A stretch of DNA of 64,000 bases. It comes from Henckelia pumila. Lineage: Eukaryota > Streptophyta > Magnoliopsida > Lamiales > Gesneriaceae. Shown here piece by piece: positions 58,501 to 64,000 of the stretch. The translations under genes were made by a program, and so were the position numbers. Positions within the stretch are counted from its first letter, which is position 1. Each line of letters opens with the position of its first letter. The notes beneath the pieces are model-generated. The model was not told the DNA's origin, made no database searches, and saw only the letters and a program-made list of their open reading frames with translations. The stretch covers positions 161,773,753 through 161,837,752 of the forward strand of contig NC_133123.1 in the NCBI RefSeq assembly GCF_033568475.1. The letters run 5' to 3'.

Positions 58501-59682
58501 ATGACCATGCGTATTTTCAATAATTCTTCGCATCATTATTGAACCAGGATGTCCCAATCGATCATGCCAATTGATTAATATTGAAGAACTATTAACCACC
58601 ATATTTGATTCGATTGGCCTTATATGTGTATAATGCAATCCAGTAGGGAGCATTGGTAATTTTTCAACCACATATTTCTTTCCTGATTTATATGTGGTAA
58701 GACACATATATTTCTGATTTCCATCAGTTATCGTCTCAGTATCATATCCATGAGAATATATGTCATTAAAACTCAACAAATTTCTTTTCGATTGTGGTGA
58801 ATATAAAGCATCATTTATCAGAAATTTTGTACCATTTGGTAACAAAAATTGTGCTTTTCCACAACCTTCAATCAAGTCTACAAGACCTGATATTATATTC
58901 ACCATTGTTTTTGTTGGTTTTAATTTCAAGAAATATCTTTTATCTCGAAGAATGGTGTGCGTTGTACCACTATCGGGTATGCAAACTTCCATGGGTTTAT
59001 CTTTGCTCATAGCATTTTCCATACTTCAAAAAAATGCAATAAAGAAAATCAAGGATAATATATATATGCAAAATATAGCATGTTTCATAAGAATGCATGA
59101 AAAATATAGCATGTTACATTTCAGTCCTACCAATATATTAATCAATGTTCTCGAAATCATTTGAAAAAATCGGCAGCATTGAAATAAGTTGAACCACTTA
59201 AATGGTTACGGTTTTCAACAAAATTGGTCTTTTTTTCTTTTTCCTTTATCGATACTTTAAAGAGCTTACATAAGTGCTCAGGGGTACGTGACCAGTGTCT
59301 TGGAGTGTCACATTTATAACAAACACTCTCATATATTTTTGAGTGATTTTTATTTTCACTCATATTTTCATGCTGCCTTTTTGGGTGGTTCGTGACGTTC
59401 TTTTGAGATTAGTTATTGAAGTAACTATCTCGATTATTTTCATATTCACGGCCATAACCACGACCGTGATCATTTCTACGTCCACGTTCATGACCACATC
59501 CTCGACCTCGACCAAAATCTAGTTTATGCCTTTGATTTTGGTTTTCATTTTTACTTACGACATTTGCTTCTGGAAATGTCGTAAATACATTGAGTCGGGA
59601 TTGATGATTTCTCATTAACATTTTTTTGCTCTTTTCTAGTGATATCGAGAGCAACAAATTTAAGCTTTGTCAAATTTGACAT
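55552..59682 (-). pseudogene. Copia gag-pol remnant with large gag deletion and several frame breaks
   Basis: A gag start is visible at 59682 (MSNLTKLKFVALDI), but the frame soon jumps to the Gly/Arg-rich gag tail (59657-59409), so the capsid core is missing. The zinc knuckle (CYKCDTPRHWSRTPE) has lost its fourth ligand. Then follow the protease site CIPDSGTTHT (58980 region), the integrase core with LIDASSRW and RLDNAGEF (58322-57576), and reverse transcriptase with VYVDDLNIIG plus RNase H (56892-55552). Segments change frame at least four times. No intact polyprotein is possible. Confidence 0.9.
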
Positions 59683-59710
59683 GGTGGTACTAAAAAAATA
59701 ACAATGCATT

Positions 59711-59887
59711 TTATAAGTTAATTTCTATTAATATGACAATACAAAATAATGGAAGAACGAAGATTACAAGTGCGTGTACAAATAGAGAAAAAGTATGTGG
59801 TGGAAAATCGCTTGTGAGTACAAGACTTGTGAGCATGATGATCATAATCGTTATGAAAAATAGCCTTAGAAATGCCATCATCTTCAT
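59711..59887 (-). CDS. 58-residue frame with hydrophobic N-terminus in the Copia leader
   Basis: The ATG at 59887 opens MKMMAFLRLFFITIMIIM, then LTSLVLTSDFPP, which looks like a signal peptide or membrane anchor. It ends at TAA 59711-59713. A TATA box lies about 80 bases upstream. It is not part of any normal Copia gene. It could be a captured first exon of a secreted-peptide gene or a chance frame. Confidence 0.3.
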   Translation of the reverse strand: MKMMAFLRLFFITIMIIMLTSLVLTSDFPPHTFSLFVHALVIFVLPLFCIVILIEINL

Positions 59888-59965
59888 CTTCGAAAAAAAC
59901 CGAGGAGAAAATATTTTGAGAGAAAGAGTGAATTTTGGTGTGATTGAAAATGAGTTTGAGTGAAC

Positions 59966-60014
59966 ATATTTATAGGCAAAAAACTAGCCGTTATGACCGT
60001 TTGTGACCGTTGGG
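59966..60014 (-). promoter_or_regulatory. Promoter-like module: three AACGGYYA motifs and a TATA box
   Basis: On the minus strand CCCAACGGTCA, AACGGTCA and AACGGCTA are spaced 9-10 bases and precede CCTATAAATAT. AACGGYYA is the core of the plant MSA element bound by MYB3R factors, and the first copy fits the full 11-base consensus. The module is inside the Copia leader, not in its LTR. Confidence 0.5.
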
Positions 60015-60106
60015 GGTAAGAAAAAAAATCGAGTATGTGTTGAATAAAAATTTGTGATAATGATGCAATGCATATAATGATAATCATAATTAAATAATTA
60101 TGTATA

Positions 60107-60280
60107 TCATATCACATTATTATAAGGTCGGTGTCGTAGACAACCTTTTATATAATATTGTGAAATTATACTAATAAAGTTAGTATAAAGTCAGGTATAG
60201 TATATCATATCACATTATTATAAGATCGGTGTCGTAGACAATATTTTATATAATATTGTGAAATTATACCAATATGTTTA
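60107..60280. repeat. Two tandem copies of a ~100-bp unit in the Copia leader
   Basis: The phrase ATATCATATCACATTATTAT followed by GGTGTCGTAGACAA occurs twice, at about 60107 and 60208. It lies between the internal promoter-like module and the 5' LTR. Confidence 0.7.
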
Positions 60281-61190
60281 TAATGTTTAAAAACCTTAAA
60301 GGCTTTTATACTTGTCGTATCCCTTATCGGGAGTGTGGGATGTCGTCTTAACATCCTCCCAGGATTTATAACAAGTTTTTAAAAAAACTTATCATGATAT
60401 TATATATTAAATATATACACAATAAAAATATATAAACAGTAAAATAAAAATTCTTACTTGTTGAATATTTTTATCTTCTCTTTGTGTTTTGGAGCGTCGA
60501 AAATTATAGAGAATCTTCGAGCGATCGTGCTGATAACGTGTTGTGAAAAAGTAAAAATTTATGGTAAAAAGTAAAAACTCCAAAACTCAAAATATATCAA
60601 ACTCTACACTTCACAAATTTTTTTTTTCTCAATTCAATTGTATTTTTCATCACAAATGAAGACCTATTTATAGATCCACATTTGAGATTAGTCCAAAAAT
60701 TAATACATCATCATCTACATCATCACACACTAATTTTCAACATTTTACAACTAAATATTCAACATTCAACTATAATAATAATAATATATTTTCAACAGAT
60801 ACAAATGTTCTAATTAAATGTATTGATATAAATAAGACAATAATAAGTATTGATCGAAAAGAATATCATATTGAATTTGTAAAGTTCTTTTTTTAATAAG
60901 AAAATTTGTAAAGTTAACCCTCTATACTATTGTAATATAATATAATTTATTTTAATTTATTTTCAAAACATCATATTGAATTTGTAAAGTTCTTTCTATA
61001 CTATTGTAATATAAATACAATCAATTAATAAACTATTATGATATAACATCTTTATTATTATTGAAATTATTAACCCTATTTCTCATATCACAATAAAAAT
61101 AACTAATATTTTTTGTTGCAATATTTACAATTATAAAAAATTTGTGTCAAACAAATATATTAAAAGTAAAATATTTGACAATATAAAAAT

Positions 61191-62384
61191 ATTGTGGCCA
61201 AATATTATTTGTGAAATTTTATATTATATATTACACGTTGTCTAAAAAAATATTAATTTTGAGATGATAATTGAATATAAATGAAAATAAATAAACTTCC
61301 ATTACTCACGTGCAATAAATTTCTTTTTAAATTTTGACTAAAATTCTAATTCCTTTTTGCCCTTGTTTTTTACCTCATATTTTCATTATTACCCATACAT
61401 ATTTTTTGATCTATATACAATTTGAGGGCAAAGTTATAAATTCATAATGAAAAAACTTTGTCCATCAGTTATACTTTTATAATAAATAGATAGATTAAAT
61501 AGATTGAGGACCAAGTTATAAATTCAAAATAAAAAAAAAATTTCCCATCATTCATAGATTTATAATAGAAAACTAGCAATCGTAGCATACGCGTTGCATG
61601 TGACCAAAAAATGTGACAAACATGTTCCTTAATATATGTTCCCAAAATAAATTTAATGCAGTTAAATAAGATAACTAAAATATTTAAAACACGTGTATAC
61701 ACATGATCATATACCTTTTTTAAAAGGTGTTGAACTGAAAAAATTTGAAACACGATCCTAATATATACATGTTTCACGGAATAAGCAATCTTTTATTTAC
61801 ACTTTAAAGAGATTCCTGCATTTTAATTTTTGAAATTAAAATACCGAAAGTAACGATCGATTTTTATGCTAATAAAATAGTAAGAGATTAAAAAATATAA
61901 AGTGAACTTCTACATTTTTGAAATGAATTTAAATTTAAAATAAAAAATAAATTGAATACCTACTAACAAATTTGATCTTAACACTATATTCAATTAATAT
62001 TGTATGGAAAAAAAAGTTATCTATTATAAAATTCAAACAGAAGTCAAACACCATTTAGTAGGAAAAATCAAGAAGATATTAAATTCTACGAAAATAAATT
62101 TGATATAAAACCTATATTTTTTTTTCATATTTATGTTACAATATTATTTAGAATAAAATGATTGCCATTAACTTAAAGAATAACAAATATGTAAAATAAA
62201 TAAACCTAAAATTATATATAGAATATAACGATTGTCATTAACTTAAAGAATAAAAAATATGTAAATTAAATAAACCTAAAATTATAAATTTTAATATTTA
62301 AAGAGTAAATTAAAAATAAAATTTTATAAAATATACAATAGATTTGAAGTAACATGTTATATCTGTGAAAATATCGTATTGTTA
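61191..62384. other. AT-rich intergenic region, possible Helitron end
   Basis: Near 61572 the minus strand reads GCAACGCGTATGCTACG then TTGCTAGT, a weak hairpin followed by CTAG, as at Helitron 3' ends. No gene was recognised. Confidence 0.3.
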
Positions 62385-62387
62385 TAA

Positions 62388-63110
62388 GAGCACCCACAAT
62401 GGGTGTTCATTGGTTGTTATTAACACCCAATGAACACCCATGTGGGTGTTCATAGCATTGTGGGTGGGTGTTATTAACATCCACCCACAAGAGAGAGAAG
62501 ATGGGTGTTCACAGTTGTGAACGCCCATCTTCCTTTCTTTTTTTTTTTTTTTTGTATGTAACTTTCTTTTTGGCGCGTGCTTGCACGCGCCAGAAAGAGA
62601 GTGTGCAGGTGCAGACGCGGGCCCCACGCGTCTGCACCTGCATTACTTTATTTTTTTTTAATTTTTTTTTAATTTTTTTAATTTAAATAATAATAAATAA
62701 CGGTAATATATTCAATTATTTGTCAGATTGTGTCAAACTAGTGCATTTTTTAACGGAAACTTTTTTTTTGTTATTTAATTTATTTTATTTTTAATATAAA
62801 AAAAATAAATAAATAAATAAATTATAACGGCTAGTTAACGGCTAGTTAGAATTTTCATCTATAAATACCCTTCAATTCATCTATAAATAATATTATAATT
62901 ATAAATATATTATAAAATGTAAAGAAAATGAATTTATTTAGTATAAAATAATTTTATAATGTTGAGTGGAATGTGGGACCCATAAATAATGAGTATTAAT
63001 GTTAATAGGATTGTGGGTGGAAAGAAGGATGTGTTATTAATAGTGGGACCCATGACTTTTGATGTGGAGGGTGTTATTGGTGTTATTAATGGATAGGGTT
63101 GTGGATGCTC
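62388..63110. mobile_element. Non-autonomous PIF/Harbinger element with TAA duplication
   Basis: Ends read GAGCACCCACAA and, reverse complemented, GAGCATCCACAA, with TAA on both sides (62385-62387, 63111-63113). The left part has inverted GGGTGTTCAT/ATGAACACCC words. Two AACGGCTA motifs (62826, 62837) precede TCTATAAATA (62859), a promoter relic. No transposase frame remains. Confidence 0.85.
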
Positions 63111-63113
63111 TAA

Positions 63114-64000
63114 CAAAAATATTAGATTATTCTCATAATAATGAGTTCTATACTTTGCACACAAAAAAACAAAACTTGCTGAAAAATACCGAAGAATCAT
63201 ATTTAAAAAAAAAACAATCATAGAAATGACAAAGACATTAAAGCAATCCATTTAGCAATAACTTAAACCTGATTTTCAAAAATTGCGGATAAAAAGTATG
63301 ACCGATGCCTCCAAAGCCTTGAAGTAGAGAAGACCCAAGGCAATGACAAATGCATTAAACCATAGAAATGGAGCAAAAGAATAAGTAGAATGGAAGGACT
63401 TCCATATTCTAATCATTCTCTTTTAAGGCCTAATTCCGTCAATGCTTGAAACAGAGACTCTACGATGTCTTTCAAAACACAATGACAATGAAATTCTTTC
63501 GAGTAGAGAAGATATCCATATTAGAAGACGATCAAACTATCAAGAAAGATTAATGGTGATTTTAAAAAATAAATATAGGTACTTTTGTACCAAAAATAAA
63601 AAAATGATCCATATTGAATTACGATCAATCAATAAAGATATGTAGTTGTTGCTCTGTGAACAAAGATAACGATAAATTATTGTAAATCCTATATAATGTG
63701 ATAAACAACTCAAAGAAACTGATACAAAATGAGAAATAATAAATATAAAATTTATCTCAGACATATTATCGAGCATGTTGTAGGCATAATATATCTACTT
63801 CATCACATAATATAACATGACCATGAAAGATAACTATTGTATCAAAAACTGGTGGTGGTGTACTGCTAAACCAAAATAGGTTCACTTCTTACTTGAATTT
63901 ATGTAGAGTAGTAACACTTCTTCACCATATATCTCTTATTAAAACCGTTAAAATCACAAAATTAATAGCCAATAAGAGAAAATTTTACCGATAAAATCAC
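63114..64000. other. Right edge, no gene established
   Basis: AT-rich DNA. A minus-strand frame around 63405-63280 (SFAPFLWFNAFVIALG) is protein-like but short and without a family match, so it is left unassigned. Confidence 0.35.

Larger units (their letters stand above)
55123..60797 (-). mobile_element. Copia retrotransposon (TNT1-like), complete ends, degenerate interior
   Basis: LTRs lie at 55123-55386 and 60539-60797 (264 and 259 bp), starting TGTTGTGAAAAAG and ending TTTTCAACA on the plus strand. GATAC flanks both sides. The element is read on the minus strand: the primer binding site is the ACGTTATCAGCACGA-type sequence just inside the right LTR, and a purine tract AAGGGGGAG precedes the left LTR. 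The LTRs differ at about ten sites plus AAT-repeat length (roughly 4 percent), so it is older than the Gypsy element. It inserted in a tandem-repeat array. Confidence 0.93.
54077..61190. repeat. AT-rich tandem array, unit about 480 bp, third unit split by the Copia element
   Basis: GATATCCACTT recurs at about 54112, 54589 and 55075, and TTGACAATATAAAAAT recurs near the end of each unit. The third unit breaks off at 55122 and resumes at 60803. Unit boundaries are approximate. No gene. Confidence 0.7.

Noticed and set aside
59733-59963. A 76-residue plus-strand frame in the Copia leader
   Set aside because: It is antisense to the element and overlaps the promoter-like module; it shows no protein features.
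63280-63405. A minus-strand exon reading SFAPFLWFNAFVIALG
   Set aside because: It is short, ends at a stop, and has no recognisable family or clear splice sites.

Overview
This is a stretch of plant nuclear genome from a eudicot. The evidence is intron-containing genes for plastid and mitochondrial proteins with GT-AG junctions, a PP2C of the plant AP2C type, AT-rich intergenic DNA and plant-type MULE, hAT, Stowaway, Harbinger, Copia and Tekay-like Gypsy elements. The exact species is not readable from the sequence; an asterid would fit, but this is only an impression.

The gene-bearing part is short. A plastid UVR-domain protein runs off the left edge (minus, 149-364). Between about 12.6 and 27.4 kb lie a nine-exon phosphoenolpyruvate/phosphate translocator (plus), an F-box fragment (minus), a single-exon Myb/SANT protein of the RNA polymerase I termination factor type (minus), the three-exon mitochondrial Fe-S scaffold ISU1 (plus) and a four-exon PP2C with a MAPK-docking motif (minus). 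These look like independent housekeeping or signalling genes, not a cluster.

The rest is layered transposons, many with exact ends and target site duplications (TSDs). MULE-1 (2023-10060, TSD TTTATTTAA) has a decayed transposase on the plus strand and a converging plant-mobile-domain (PMD) gene on the minus strand. MULE-2 (35310-40868, TSD ATAAAAATTG) has a transposase with one apparent frameshift on the minus strand and a converging plus-strand gene with a viroplasmin/RNase H1 N-terminal-like domain; that gene is split by a 467-bp TRIM-like element (TSD TATAT). A small MULE (44573-45266, TSD GCTTAAATA) has no transposase. A Gypsy element (47546-53980, TSD ATTAA) has LTRs differing at about 13 of 1466 sites but lacks gag and the protease active site. 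A Copia element (55123-60797, TSD GATAC) sits in a roughly 480-bp tandem repeat, lacks the gag core and carries an extra promoter-like leader. A Harbinger-type element (62388-63110) closes the window.

The main observation is that both large MULEs have a MuDR-like layout, with a transposase from one terminal inverted repeat (TIR) and an unrelated accessory gene from the other, meeting tail to tail. Other signals are a GCGGAC hairpin array at the MULE-1 ends, a 167-bp tandem repeat between its two genes, palindrome arrays in the Gypsy U3 region, and AACGGYYA arrays next to TATA boxes in two unrelated transposons. All family calls are from reading the sequence; no database search was run.
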